From Bacilli bacterium (GTDB lineage: Bacteria; Bacillota_I; Bacilli_A; RFN20; CAG-826), in the NCBI GenBank assembly GCA_017450325.1, contig JAFSVB010000061.1, positions 1 to 37,344 on the forward strand: DNA of 37,344 nucleotides. Reading direction: 5' to 3'. Every line of letters starts with the position of its first letter. Position 1 is the stretch's first letter. The notes under the pieces are model-generated. The model saw only the letters and a list, made by a program, of their open reading frames with translations. It was not told where the DNA came from and did not search any database. The position numbers and the translations under genes are program-made. Shown here piece by piece: positions 1 to 7,796 of the stretch.

Positions 1-1
1 A

Positions 2-448
2 AACAAAGGCGGCTTCTTCGAGCGTTGGCGCGGCCTGACCTCCAAGCAATACAGCCACCTCCAGAAGATCGCCAAGGACATCACCAAGCCCGAAAGCCCC
101 GTCTATGGCGACGACAAGGCCCTCTACCTCGCCGCGAAGGATTACCGCGCCTTCAAGCTTCCCGAAGGGGCGAACTTCGATCACCTCAGCAGCACCGCCA
201 AGAAGCGCATCGGCTTCTGCGACGCCATCATCGAGGCCTATGAAGCCAAGGAAAGGGCCAAGCAAGCCGAAAACGAGGCCGCCAATCAGCCCGTGGAAAA
301 CGCCCAGAACAACATCATCCAGCAGGACGAATTCCAGCAGCAGTTAGGCAACGACCTCGCCGCGGACAACGAAATCAAGGTCGAAGTCGCCCCCAAGGAG
401 AACAACGTCAACGAGAAAGATCCGCCCGACGAAGGCATCGAGCCCTGA
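2..448 (+). CDS. C-terminal part of an unidentified protein (5' end outside window)
   Basis: An open frame enters from the left edge and ends at TGA 446-448, giving 148 visible residues. The first third is mixed and looks folded (FFERWRGLTSKQYSHL near the start). The last third is low-complexity, rich in Asn, Gln and Glu and then acidic, so it is probably a flexible tail. No catalytic motif is visible. It lies just left of an attachment-site-like sequence and is followed by a terminator, so it is probably the last gene of a neighbouring mobile element; the C-terminus of a mobilisation or recombination protein is a guess from position only. The visible part has no start codon. Confidence 0.6.
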   Translation, partial: NKGGFFERWRGLTSKQYSHLQKIAKDITKPESPVYGDDKALYLAAKDYRAFKLPEGANFDHLSSTAKKRIGFCDAIIEAYEAKERAKQAENEAANQPVENAQNNIIQQDEFQQQLGNDLAADNEIKVEVAPKENNVNEKDPPDEGIEP

Positions 449-469
449 TTCGCGCTAACCCCAACCACC

Positions 470-509
470 ATGGGCGCCGTACCCAATAGGGAAACGACGC
501 CCTTTTTTT
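470..509 (+). terminator. Rho-independent terminator after the partial gene
   Basis: GGGCG and CGT arms pair with ACG and CGCCC across a loop, with one mismatch, followed by a run of seven T. It lies about 20 bases after the stop at 448. Confidence 0.6.
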
Positions 510-611
510 CGTCGCAATTTCCCTCCTAAGCGAAAGAAAACCCCACATTTTGCGGGGGGATTCCGTTTGTTTCCGTCTTACTTGAGGGGAGCACATGAAA
601 TAAAACAGTTT

Positions 612-672
612 GGTTCAAGACCCGCATCGTGCTCCATATGCCTTAATTCCCTCGATGCCATCGGGGGTTTTT
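612..672 (+). other. Left attachment site (copy A): tRNA-3'-end-like core plus terminator
   Basis: The segment reads like the end of a tRNA gene: T-loop GTTCAAGA, the 3' strand of a T-stem (CCCGC), a 7-base acceptor strand, then T-CCA (core 621-636). The 5' strand of the T-stem upstream does not pair, so this is a displaced 3' fragment and not a whole tRNA. A hairpin at 649-667 with a T-run to 672 follows, as expected after a tRNA gene. The core recurs at 23814-23829 (one mismatch) and 25365-25380 (one mismatch), each followed by a similar hairpin. This fits integration by a tyrosine recombinase at a tRNA 3' end. Which tRNA is unknown; U73 would fit a glycine tRNA. Confidence 0.65.
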
Positions 673-680
673 CATTTTTA

Positions 681-700
681 TGGGTTACATTTGGGTTACA
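681..700 (+). repeat. Arm-type integrase site, left end
   Basis: Two tandem copies of TGGGTTACA separated by two bases. The identical 20 bases occur at 23698-23717, inside the other end of the element. Paired short tandem repeats just inside both ends are the usual form of arm-type sites bound by the N-terminal domain of tyrosine integrases. Confidence 0.65.
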
Positions 701-772
701 AAAATTCGGCATTTTTTTCTGAGGAGTTTTTGCGGGATTCAAAGAACAATTTGCACAGTATCTGGCTGCTGA

Positions 773-820
773 TAAAAAAATACTCGCGTACACATCAGAG
801 TCAATGCTGTAGCGAGTATT
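773..820 (-). terminator. Terminator of the 83-aa gene
   Basis: A perfect 9-bp inverted repeat (AATACTCGC at 779-787, GCGAGTATT at 812-820) with a 24-base loop. Read on the minus strand it is followed by a run of T (the A-run 774-780). It lies just after the stop of the minus-strand gene at 844. Confidence 0.55.
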
Positions 821-843
821 CCAATTTATGTTTGCTTTCCGCT

Positions 844-1095
844 CTAATCCACAGGGTATTCGTTTTTGTTCCGGAAAAGCATGTCGATCCTGGATTGGCC
901 GAATTCGGAGATTGAAACCGGAATTGTGCTAACCAACTCCATATCGTAATTGATTTCCATGTACTCGCAGAACTCATCCATTGCCATTCCGGAAGGACCC
1001 TCAATTCTGCGTTCTGGGCTGACGACGATTCGAGTGGCCCTTTCGTTGGAAAGACCAGCTTCGTAAATGAATGAGATTTTGATGTAGCCGCGCAT
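844..1095 (-). CDS. Hypothetical small protein (83 aa)
   Basis: ATG at 1095 is preceded by AAAGGAG at a normal distance, and a terminator hairpin follows the stop, so this looks like a real single-gene unit. The protein is acidic in its second half and has no Cys pairs, TM segment or recognisable motif. It lies between the left arm site and the ABC-3C locus on the opposite strand, so it belongs to the element. It could be a regulator or an accessory factor, but nothing in the sequence decides this. Confidence 0.6.
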   Translation of the reverse strand: MRGYIKISFIYEAGLSNERATRIVVSPERRIEGPSGMAMDEFCEYMEINYDMELVSTIPVSISEFGQSRIDMLFRNKNEYPVD

Positions 1096-1223
1096 ATGTA
1101 GCTCCTTTCTAATTACTTCAGGAAATGAGGATGGAGTGTTATAATCCTGTCAACCATCCCGGATGTCCTCATGAGCCAAGTTTAACGCATAGAAAAGCAG
1201 CGCTCTATACCTCTTGGCCTGAT

Positions 1224-1280
1224 GGACCTGGACAGGATTAGGACAAACGTTTTGGGCCCTGGACAAAACCTGGACAAACG
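1224..1280 (+). repeat. Phased GGACA direct repeats upstream of the ABC-3C operon
   Basis: GGACA occurs at 1230, 1241, 1261 and 1272, spaced 11, 20 and 11 bases, with a partial GGAC at 1224. The 1241 and 1272 copies extend to GGACAAACGT/C. Same-face direct repeats before an operon suggest a regulator-binding array; the XRE protein encoded at 4379 is a possible binder by position only. Confidence 0.4.
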
Positions 1281-1346
1281 TCGAAATAGGCCATAAAAAG
1301 CCGTGGAGGATCGCTTATCAAATTCGTTGACTTCGTAACCCCGCTC

Positions 1347-2510
1347 TTGGAAATAAGGTGTAACTACACTGGGAAATACAACTTTATCGTTGACCTCATG
1401 GGGGAAGCAGGGGCCGATTATTTTATAAATGTCGATCCCAAAAAGGCGGCCAATTACGTAAGCAAGTGCTTTGTCGGTGAAAAAAGAGAGGGCCTTACTC
1501 CAACACAAAGAAAGTGCAGTGGGCCATTTCAAAAAGAACAGGTGGTATCTTTCCTTAAACAAAACCTCAAGGAATCGATGGTTCCTTCTTTGATGGAAAA
1601 ATACGGGTTGACCGCTTTTGCGTTCAACGAGGAAATCCTGCTGCTTACGCTTGCACGCCTCCTTGAGATATTCACCCTGAAGGATGACGATTCCTTCGAC
1701 GACACACCGCAAACCATCTACGAGAGCATCGTGTCCGGCGGTGAATACACCAAACCAAACGTTGACGTCTCGCAGGCGATGGATTTGCTCGCCGAAGTCG
1801 ATTTCCGATGCCCTCTGACCAATCTTCCGTTGAGCTACAAGGACGCCGAGGGATACAACTGCTACCAGTACAGAATAGTCAACATCCTGCCCTCCACCTT
1901 ATCTGAAGAAGAGCTTGATTTCTATTGTTCTATCAGAGAGCCGTATCCGGCGAGTTCCAAAAACAACCAGATCGCCCTTTCGGTAACCGCAGGAATCGAT
2001 TACCTGCAAAACCCGACCATCGAAAAATATGAAACCCTTTGGGATTTCAAGGATAAATGCATCAAGCAGCGCCAATTAGAAGCGGCGTTGCAAGACTCCA
2101 AATTAGAAAATGACATCAAACGAATAATCAAAATCCTTGGTTCCGTCACCAATATAGAGCGCCTAGAAACATTAAGCACGGACGCACTAAGAATAGAGGA
2201 GAAAATCCCAAAAAAATATGCCGCTGTCTACAATCAAATCTGGGAAATGGCCAGGCAGTATTATTTCACGATCGACACATTCATGGGAAAAATCGACCAA
2301 GGCGATCCGAATTGCGACCCGACAAGATTAGCCAAAGCCGTCCGTGGATTGTCAAAGACGATGCAAGAGCGGGGCGACCCAATTCAAGAAATCCCAGCGA
2401 ACATTGCCGCCGAGCTCCAAAAGATATCTGGTGGTAATGCGGCGGATTATCTTCCTTGCCAGATTCTCGTGGCTTACTTTGTCCAACATTGCGAGGTCCT
2501 TTCGAAATGA
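1347..2510 (+). CDS. ABC-three component (ABC-3C) system protein
   Basis: The first gene of a three-part set whose arrangement and sequence match ABC-3C systems: a large partner protein, a short middle component and a DUF2326 ABC ATPase. These are predicted biological-conflict systems that sense foreign nucleic acid or nucleoprotein; the exact activity is not established. The N-terminal stretch CNYTGKYNFIVDLMGEAGAD resembles the conserved opening of this family. The second half is mostly helical. The first canonical start is TTG 1347, which has no ribosome site. The open frame continues upstream to 1290 and reads IKFVDFVTPLLEIRCNYTGK across the TTG. GGAGGA at 1305-1310 sits 6 bases before an ATC at 1317, so the true start is probably ATC 1317. 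The stop overlaps the next ATG (ATGA). Confidence 0.7.
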   Translation: MEIRCNYTGKYNFIVDLMGEAGADYFINVDPKKAANYVSKCFVGEKREGLTPTQRKCSGPFQKEQVVSFLKQNLKESMVPSLMEKYGLTAFAFNEEILLLTLARLLEIFTLKDDDSFDDTPQTIYESIVSGGEYTKPNVDVSQAMDLLAEVDFRCPLTNLPLSYKDAEGYNCYQYRIVNILPSTLSEEELDFYCSIREPYPASSKNNQIALSVTAGIDYLQNPTIEKYETLWDFKDKCIKQRQLEAALQDSKLENDIKRIIKILGSVTNIERLETLSTDALRIEEKIPKKYAAVYNQIWEMARQYYFTIDTFMGKIDQGDPNCDPTRLAKAVRGLSKTMQERGDPIQEIPANIAAELQKISGGNAADYLPCQILVAYFVQHCEVLSK

Positions 2511-2731
2511 GATTGCCATCTAAATTCACGCCTTACAAGCAAAGCGTAATCTCGAAGTTCCCCATCGTTTTGGAGGCGCTTGAGACATCAGATATGACGG
2601 TAATGACGCTTTACAAGAAGGTCAAATCCAACATGAACGGCCTAAAGGAGTTCATGGAAATTCTGGATTGCCTTTTTATCCTCAAGAAAATAACCCTCGA
2701 AGAAGAAAGGATGCTTCACTATGCTGGTTGA
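2507..2731 (+). CDS. ABC-3C system middle component
   Basis: A 74-aa protein whose ATG overlaps the previous stop as ATGA, a sign of translational coupling; its own 3' end overlaps the ATPase start by 11 bases. It has no catalytic motif. The helical pattern with LKEFMEILDCLFILKKI looks like a small winged-helix fold. Size and position between the two large genes match the middle component of ABC-3C loci, thought to bridge the ATPase and the large partner. The assignment rests on context and size more than on motif. Confidence 0.65.
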   Translation: MRLPSKFTPYKQSVISKFPIVLEALETSDMTVMTLYKKVKSNMNGLKEFMEILDCLFILKKITLEEERMLHYAG

Positions 2732-4382
2732 AATCTCCTGCGATAAGTTCAAAGAAAACGGAAACCCACGGGGAACCATCTCGTTCCGCCCCGGCTTGAA
2801 TGCCGTCTTAGGCATAGGCACCGAAACCAATTCGATTGGGAAATCGACTTTCCTCATGATAATCGACTTCTGCTTTGGCGGGGATGACTACATAAACAAA
2901 GAGAAGATAGTGGTCGATCACATCGGCCATCACGAAATCCATTTCGCCTTCGAGTTCAATGGCAGAAAACACTATTTCTCTAGGGGCACATCCAATCCAA
3001 ATTACGTTTTCAGATGCACTGATTCCCGATATTTACCGGAAGGCAGAAGGGGGATGCACAAAGACGACTTCAGATCCTTCCTTTCCGAAATGTACCAGCT
3101 GAACTACGAAGGGGTGACTTTCCGCCAGGCAATCAGCCGCTTTTTCAGGATATACAATCGTCAGACGCACAATGAATTAAAGCCTTTGAACGCCACCGTC
3201 AACGAGGAAGACAGGAAGGGCATAGTCTCCATTATGAAAATCTACGGGCTATATGGTCCGATTGATGCCCTGGCCTCCAAAGTCGACGCGGCGGAGCAAG
3301 CAAAAACTGGATTCGATTTCGCGAGGAAGCATTCCCTTGCGCCAATCGCCGCTTCCAAGGACGAATACAACGCCAACGTCGCCAAAATCAAAAGGCTACG
3401 AGCCGAATTGGAACAGCTACTTGCGGACAACGACATGGGCCGCAGCGATCCCGACATCATAAGGGCTTCTGAAGAATCCAGGCTGCGCCTCCTCAGAAAA
3501 GAACTCGTAAGGGAAAGGGGCAAAATAACAGATCGCCTCGACTCCATACAGTTCGACTACGATTACGACGAAGCCGAGATTTCAAGGAGCATCGACAGGC
3601 TTAAGACATTTTTCCCGGGCTTGGATTTTTCCTCAATCGCCGAAACCGAGCAGTTCCATAAGAAAGTGAGGAGCATCATCGAAAAAGAGTTCAGGCAAGG
3701 AAAAGAAGACATTGAGGCGCTTCTCGCCAGATACGATGAGCAAATCGCGGAGATAGACAAGCGCCTGCAATCGTACCCGCAGATTCCCGACGTCAAAAAA
3801 GCGATTATGGATCGCCACACCGAATTACAGCGGGAATTGGAACGCCTCGAAGCAGCGAATGCCAACTATGACAAAAAAGGCACCTTGACCACCGGATTAG
3901 AAAAGGCCAAACAAGAACTCGACGAAGTCATGCGCAGGCAAGCCGGGATACTCCAATCGAAAATCAATGCCCGAATCGAGGAACTTGCCCATTTGTTCGG
4001 CGACGGAAGGAAACCGCCATACCTCTCGATTTCCAGCCTATCAAGCTACGTCTATTGCTTACCGGACGACAATGGCACGGGGAACCGGTTTAAAGCAGTG
4101 GCACTATTGGACCTCGCCATCATGGAGCAAACAAACATACCCGCCATTTGTCACGACACGATTGTGACAGATAGCCTTGATGCCGCAGGAAAAGCACGCC
4201 TCATAGACCTATACACCGCATACGATGGGACATCGAAGCAAGTCTTCATTTCCTTCGACAACCCTGAAGGCGCGGACGAAAAGACCAAGAAGACGCTTTA
4301 TTCGCATGAGGTTTTGCGTCTATCGAAAGGAACCCAGACTTTGTATGGAATTGCTTGGGCGGCAGAAGGAGCGGCGGAATGA
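2721..4382 (+). CDS. ABC-3C system ATPase, DUF2326 domain
   Basis: A 553-aa SMC/RecN-like ABC ATPase. The P-loop is TETNSIGKST (residues 34-43), as usual for DUF2326 proteins. A central charged region of about residues 185-430 is predicted coiled coil (runs of KRLRAEL, RELERLE). The C-terminal DUF2326 part has DDNGTGNRFKA, then HDTIVTDSLD and ISFDN, corresponding to the signature and Walker B region. It should hydrolyse ATP in the cytoplasm and drive or gate the complex with the other two components. It overlaps the middle component by 11 bases and the next XRE gene by ATGA, so all are in one operon. Known family: the ATPase of ABC-3C conflict systems. Confidence 0.85.
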   Translation: MLVEISCDKFKENGNPRGTISFRPGLNAVLGIGTETNSIGKSTFLMIIDFCFGGDDYINKEKIVVDHIGHHEIHFAFEFNGRKHYFSRGTSNPNYVFRCTDSRYLPEGRRGMHKDDFRSFLSEMYQLNYEGVTFRQAISRFFRIYNRQTHNELKPLNATVNEEDRKGIVSIMKIYGLYGPIDALASKVDAAEQAKTGFDFARKHSLAPIAASKDEYNANVAKIKRLRAELEQLLADNDMGRSDPDIIRASEESRLRLLRKELVRERGKITDRLDSIQFDYDYDEAEISRSIDRLKTFFPGLDFSSIAETEQFHKKVRSIIEKEFRQGKEDIEALLARYDEQIAEIDKRLQSYPQIPDVKKAIMDRHTELQRELERLEAANANYDKKGTLTTGLEKAKQELDEVMRRQAGILQSKINARIEELAHLFGDGRKPPYLSISSLSSYVYCLPDDNGTGNRFKAVALLDLAIMEQTNIPAICHDTIVTDSLDAAGKARLIDLYTAYDGTSKQVFISFDNPEGADEKTKKTLYSHEVLRLSKGTQTLYGIAWAAEGAAE

Positions 4383-4570
4383 ACTACGCAGACGCGATAA
4401 AAGAGTACAGAAGGAAGGCCCTCATTACGCAGGAGGAGCTTGCCGATAAGCTAGGTGTTTCTTTCGCCACGGTCAATCGATGGGAAATGGGGCATCATGT
4501 GCCCACGATGAAAATGAAGAGGAAGCTCCGCCCCTTGTTGTTGAAAAAAGGAATAAAAGTGGATGACTGA
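4379..4570 (+). CDS. Small XRE-type HTH protein
   Basis: 63 aa, nearly all one Cro/C1-type helix-turn-helix: TQEELADKLGVSFATVNRWE carries helices 2 and 3, with W at the usual place. The ATG overlaps the stop of the ATPase gene (ATGA) and its own stop overlaps the next gene. It probably regulates the operon or marks the junction with the R-M cargo. The basic tail KLRPLLLKKGIKVDD adds no further domain. Confidence 0.85.
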   Translation: MNYADAIKEYRRKALITQEELADKLGVSFATVNRWEMGHHVPTMKMKRKLRPLLLKKGIKVDD

Positions 4571-5054
4571 GCAATACGGAAAAATAGTTCAATTCAGCGA
4601 TGGATCCTTTTTAGAATACGCGCATGGCAAATTCGACCCTTGGTGCGTTTTCTATAACGGCCCGGATGGAAGCAGATTCCCTCCAAGGGACGTCGAGTAT
4701 TTCCAACAACTTTTAGATTATTCGGAAAAACTCGGGGCAGGAATTGTCTACAGCGATTATGTGACGCTTTATAACGCAACTGGAAAGTCGATTGAGGCAA
4801 AAGCCTTCGCTATGGCCAGGTTCCTTTCGGAAAAATACCCCGACCCATTGGAGGCCGAAAAGCTCTTTTGCATCCTTTATTTGGCAATGCTTGCCGAGGA
4901 AAGGAAAGCGGGAACAAAACTCGGCAAAAGGATCAAAAGGCTTGGAATCTATAGGCTCCTTATCGAAAAGAAAGGTGTAGCACACTCCGCGAATTTCATG
5001 AGGGGTATGAATTGGCGCGACATAGACGCCCTTTGCCGCGAAAGAGGCTTCTGA
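4563..5054 (+). CDS. Hypothetical protein, DUF7004-like
   Basis: 163 aa, starting at ATG 4563 inside the end of the XRE gene. The N-terminus (FSDGSFLEYAHGKFDPWCVF, then FPPRDVEYF) resembles small proteins found beside restriction and defence genes and catalogued as DUF7004; this is from memory and not checked. No catalytic residues are evident. It is the last gene of the ABC-3C operon and is followed 50 bases later by the R-M operon, so it may serve either one. Confidence 0.6.
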   Translation: MTEQYGKIVQFSDGSFLEYAHGKFDPWCVFYNGPDGSRFPPRDVEYFQQLLDYSEKLGAGIVYSDYVTLYNATGKSIEAKAFAMARFLSEKYPDPLEAEKLFCILYLAMLAEERKAGTKLGKRIKRLGIYRLLIEKKGVAHSANFMRGMNWRDIDALCRERGF

Positions 5055-5065
5055 TACATTAAATA

Positions 5066-5105
5066 TTTTGTGTACGTTTATGCACAAAAGTGTTAATATT
5101 TTTGC
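5066..5105 (+). promoter_or_regulatory. Operator dyad and leaderless promoter of the R-M operon
   Basis: TTTTGTG (5066-5072) and CACAAAA (5083-5089) form a perfect 7-bp inverted repeat with a 10-base spacer. A -10-like TAATAT at 5094-5099 ends six bases before ATG 5106, and there is no Shine-Dalgarno sequence, so transcription should start at or next to the ATG. Autoregulated, leaderless control-protein genes with dyad operators are well known in type II R-M systems. Confidence 0.5.
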
Positions 5106-6161
5106 ATGCCAAAAGAACAGTTAGAACAAATAGGTCGCACCATACGCGACGCGAGAAATGAAAAGGGCTTGTCCCAAGAAGAACTCTCGGAGATGGCGGG
5201 CATTGATAGGGCCCAGCTTTCCCGAATTGAAAAAGGAGCGGTGCTAGGCGTTTCCTATGACACTATAGCGAAAATATTCGCTGCCCTCGGGATGAACCTC
5301 ATACCCCAGAAAGGAGAACTAAGGATGGATAAATTGCACCCCTTCGTAAAATGGGCCGGCGGGAAAACGCAGCTTCTGGATGCCATTCTGTCCCACATGC
5401 CGAAATCCTTTGGACGATATTACGAACCGTTCGTCGGAGGGGGTGCCCTCTTGCTGAGGATCCAACCCGAGACCTTTTCCATCAACGATATGAACGATGA
5501 GCTCCTCAGCGTTTATCGCTGCCTTTGCGACGAAGAACTCTTCTCCAGATTCAAAGACGAACTCTTACGCCACGAAGGAAACCATTCCGAGGAATACTAT
5601 TACCAAATTCGATCCCTGGACAAAGAGCCCGGCTTTGCGGAATTGCCCATTTGGGTCCACGCTGGGCGGATGGTCTATTTAAATAAAGCCTGCTTCAATG
5701 GCCTTTACCGGGTCAACGCGAAAGGCTACTTCAACGTGCCATCCGGGAAAAAGAAGTCGGTAAATTGCTTCGATAGGGAAAACCTCCAAGCCCTCCATGA
5801 ATATTTCATGGGCGCGCAGCCGACAATAACTCAAGGTGATTTTTACGATGCGGTCAGGAATGCACAACCCGGGGATTTCGTTTATTTCGACCCTCCGTAT
5901 GATACTTGGGAGGACAAGGACAGTTTCACGTCTTATTCAAAAGACGAATTTGGCAAAGAGGCCCAAGCTCGATTGGCCGCGTGCTTTCGGGAACTATCCG
6001 ATCGCGGAGTTCTCGTGATGCTTAGCAATCACAATACCAAGTACATCAACGAACTCTATGCAGGCTTCCGCATCAACGTCGTACCAGCAATGAGAATGAT
6101 TAACTCAAAAGCTGACGGCAGAGGCGCGGTGGAAGAGGTTCTAGTCACTAATTATGAGTAA
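5106..6161 (+). CDS. dam: HTH-Dam fusion: DNA adenine-N6 methyltransferase (GATC, DpnM type)
   Basis: 351 aa. Residues 8-62 are a Cro/C1-type HTH (SQEELSEMAGIDRAQLSRIE). Residues 74-351 are a complete Dam-class methyltransferase: SAM-binding FVKWAGGKTQLL (80-91), YEPFVGGGALLL (106-117) and catalytic DPPY (262-265). It methylates A in double-stranded GATC, protecting it from the endonuclease encoded two genes downstream. AAGGAG at 5311-5316 lies 8 bases before in-frame ATG 5325, so a separate 278-aa Dam can also be made; that is the usual length of stand-alone DpnM-type enzymes. The outer ATG 5106 has no ribosome site and looks leaderless. The arrangement suggests a control-protein gene fused to the methyltransferase. 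It overlaps the next gene by 8 bases. Confidence 0.88.
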   Translation: MPKEQLEQIGRTIRDARNEKGLSQEELSEMAGIDRAQLSRIEKGAVLGVSYDTIAKIFAALGMNLIPQKGELRMDKLHPFVKWAGGKTQLLDAILSHMPKSFGRYYEPFVGGGALLLRIQPETFSINDMNDELLSVYRCLCDEELFSRFKDELLRHEGNHSEEYYYQIRSLDKEPGFAELPIWVHAGRMVYLNKACFNGLYRVNAKGYFNVPSGKKKSVNCFDRENLQALHEYFMGAQPTITQGDFYDAVRNAQPGDFVYFDPPYDTWEDKDSFTSYSKDEFGKEAQARLAACFRELSDRGVLVMLSNHNTKYINELYAGFRINVVPAMRMINSKADGRGAVEEVLVTNYE

Positions 6162-6927
6162 CAAGCCTTACTTTCAAGAAAAAGGTTTCACGTTATATTT
6201 GGGCGATTCCTTCAGGATTCTGCGCAAAATACCGGAGAAATCAGTTGACGTAATCTTCGCAGATCCGCCATATTTTCTTTCCGGCGGCGGCGTTTCCTGC
6301 CATTCTGGGCACCAGGTTTCGGTCGACAAAGCGGATTGGGACAAGCCGCTAACTCCAGAAGAAAAGCTAAGATATAACCGAAAATGGCTTTCTCTCTGCA
6401 AAAGAGTGTTAAAAGACAACGGAACCATTTGGATTAGCGGGACGCTCCACAACATCTATTCGATAGGGGTGGCTCTAGAACTAGAAGGCTTTTCAATAAT
6501 AAACAACATCACTTGGCAAAAATCGAACCCCGCACCAAATTTAGCCTGTCGGTGTTTCACACATTCCACCGAAACCGTTCTTTGGGCGCGAAAACAACTG
6601 ACGCCAAAAAAGAAAGGCGTCCATTATTTCAACTATTCCCTGATGAAGGAAATCAACAACGGCAAACAAATGAAGGATGTTTGGCAGCTCCCGATGGTTT
6701 CCAAATCAGAGAAAAAACACGGCAAGCACCCAACCCAAAAACCTCTTTCGCTTCTAACAAGAATCATCGAGGCATCCACACAACCGGGGGATTTAATTCT
6801 CGATCCTTTCAATGGCAGCGGAACAACTGGCATAGCCGCCGCACAACTAGGCAGAGAGTACATAGGCATCGACAACGTCGAAGAGTATCTTTCGACTACC
6901 ATAAAAAGGTATAATGATCTCCGTTAA
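6154..6927 (+). CDS. Second DNA adenine methyltransferase (DpnA type)
   Basis: 257 aa. It has the order of a beta-class N6-adenine methyltransferase: catalytic DPPY at residues 37-40, a central target-recognition region, HPTQKP, and SAM-binding DPFNGSGTTG near the C-terminus. Length and neighbours match DpnA (M.DpnIIB), which in DpnII systems methylates GATC also in single-stranded DNA and protects incoming DNA. It starts inside the end of the Dam gene (8-base overlap) and is followed 12 bases later by the endonuclease. It is the second methyltransferase of a three-gene DpnII-type set. Confidence 0.88.
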   Translation: MSNKPYFQEKGFTLYLGDSFRILRKIPEKSVDVIFADPPYFLSGGGVSCHSGHQVSVDKADWDKPLTPEEKLRYNRKWLSLCKRVLKDNGTIWISGTLHNIYSIGVALELEGFSIINNITWQKSNPAPNLACRCFTHSTETVLWARKQLTPKKKGVHYFNYSLMKEINNGKQMKDVWQLPMVSKSEKKHGKHPTQKPLSLLTRIIEASTQPGDLILDPFNGSGTTGIAAAQLGREYIGIDNVEEYLSTTIKRYNDLR

Positions 6928-6939
6928 GGAGTCATTGAA

Positions 6940-7794
6940 ATGCGAAGAGTTTTCTCCGAATGGCTTTCCTCCATGCGGGAAAGCATCGCTAACTATACCT
7001 ATTACGTCGAATTCGATACCGTCTACAAAAATGCCGAAGCTGTTAAAGTTGAGCTCAATATTCTCAACAGCTTAATTGGCAGCCGCACAATAGAAGAGGA
7101 TTTCCGGACTCTTCTTTCAAAATATCCAGAAGTGTTAAGGTGCATCCCCATCTTGCTCGCGAAACGGGAATCTGAAATTTTCGCTATGGATGATGATGGC
7201 GCTTTTAAGTTTGATTTTTCTAAAAGAAACTACTCCATTGACCAATATGTGTCATTCATGGAAAAAACAGGGTTGTTCAATCTAATCTCCAAGAAACTTG
7301 TTAGCAACCTTTACGACTATGTTCTGGGCGTAGAAGTTGGATTAAATTCCAACGGAAGAAAAAACCGTGGCGGACATCTTATGGAAGATTTGGTCGAATC
7401 TTTCATCAAAAAAGCAGGCTTCATTGAAGGAAAAACCTACTTCAAAGAAATGTATCTTTCAGATCTTGAAAGGAAAGCCCACTTGGATTTGTCGGCACTT
7501 TCAAACGAAGGTTCAACGGCAAAGCGGTTTGATTTTGTTGTGTTTTCAAAAGGGGTTGCATACGCCATCGAATGCAACTTTTATGCCAGCGGTGGTTCAA
7601 AGCTAAACGAGACGGCAAGAAGCTATAAAACCTTGGCATTGGAATCCAAAGGAATCCCTGGATTTAAATTTGTTTGGTTCACCGATGGCATAGGTTGGTA
7701 TTCAGCAAGAAACAATCTAAAAGAAACTTTTGATGTCCTTGATAGCCTGTTTAACATTAAGGATTTGGAAGACGGCATATTGGAGTCATTTTAA
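6940..7794 (+). CDS. Type II restriction endonuclease, DpnII/MboI family (GATC)
   Basis: 284 aa, close to the length of DpnII. The region RFDFVVFSKGVAYAIECNFY, followed by SGGSKLNETARSYK, is the hallmark of the DpnII/MboI family. D198 and E211 would bind metal, with N213 in place of the usual Lys of the PD-ExK motif, as is typical here. KNRGGHLMEDLVESF (residues 141-155) is another conserved block. It should cut unmethylated GATC in double-stranded DNA. A clear ribosome site (AAGGAG) precedes ATG 6940. It follows both methyltransferases, an order that lets protection precede cutting. No truncation is seen. Confidence 0.9.
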   Translation: MRRVFSEWLSSMRESIANYTYYVEFDTVYKNAEAVKVELNILNSLIGSRTIEEDFRTLLSKYPEVLRCIPILLAKRESEIFAMDDDGAFKFDFSKRNYSIDQYVSFMEKTGLFNLISKKLVSNLYDYVLGVEVGLNSNGRKNRGGHLMEDLVESFIKKAGFIEGKTYFKEMYLSDLERKAHLDLSALSNEGSTAKRFDFVVFSKGVAYAIECNFYASGGSKLNETARSYKTLALESKGIPGFKFVWFTDGIGWYSARNNLKETFDVLDSLFNIKDLEDGILESF

Positions 7795-7796
7795 AT

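Noticed and set aside
612-636. A complete tRNA gene
   Set aside because: Only the T-loop, the T-stem 3' strand and the acceptor 3' strand are present; the upstream bases do not pair to make a cloverleaf.
1129-1159. TATAAT at 1140-1145 (plus) and TTGACA on the minus strand nearby, within a GGATGG/CCATCC dyad
   Set aside because: Neither box has a partner at proper spacing; probably chance, though the dyad could be an operator for the 83-aa gene.
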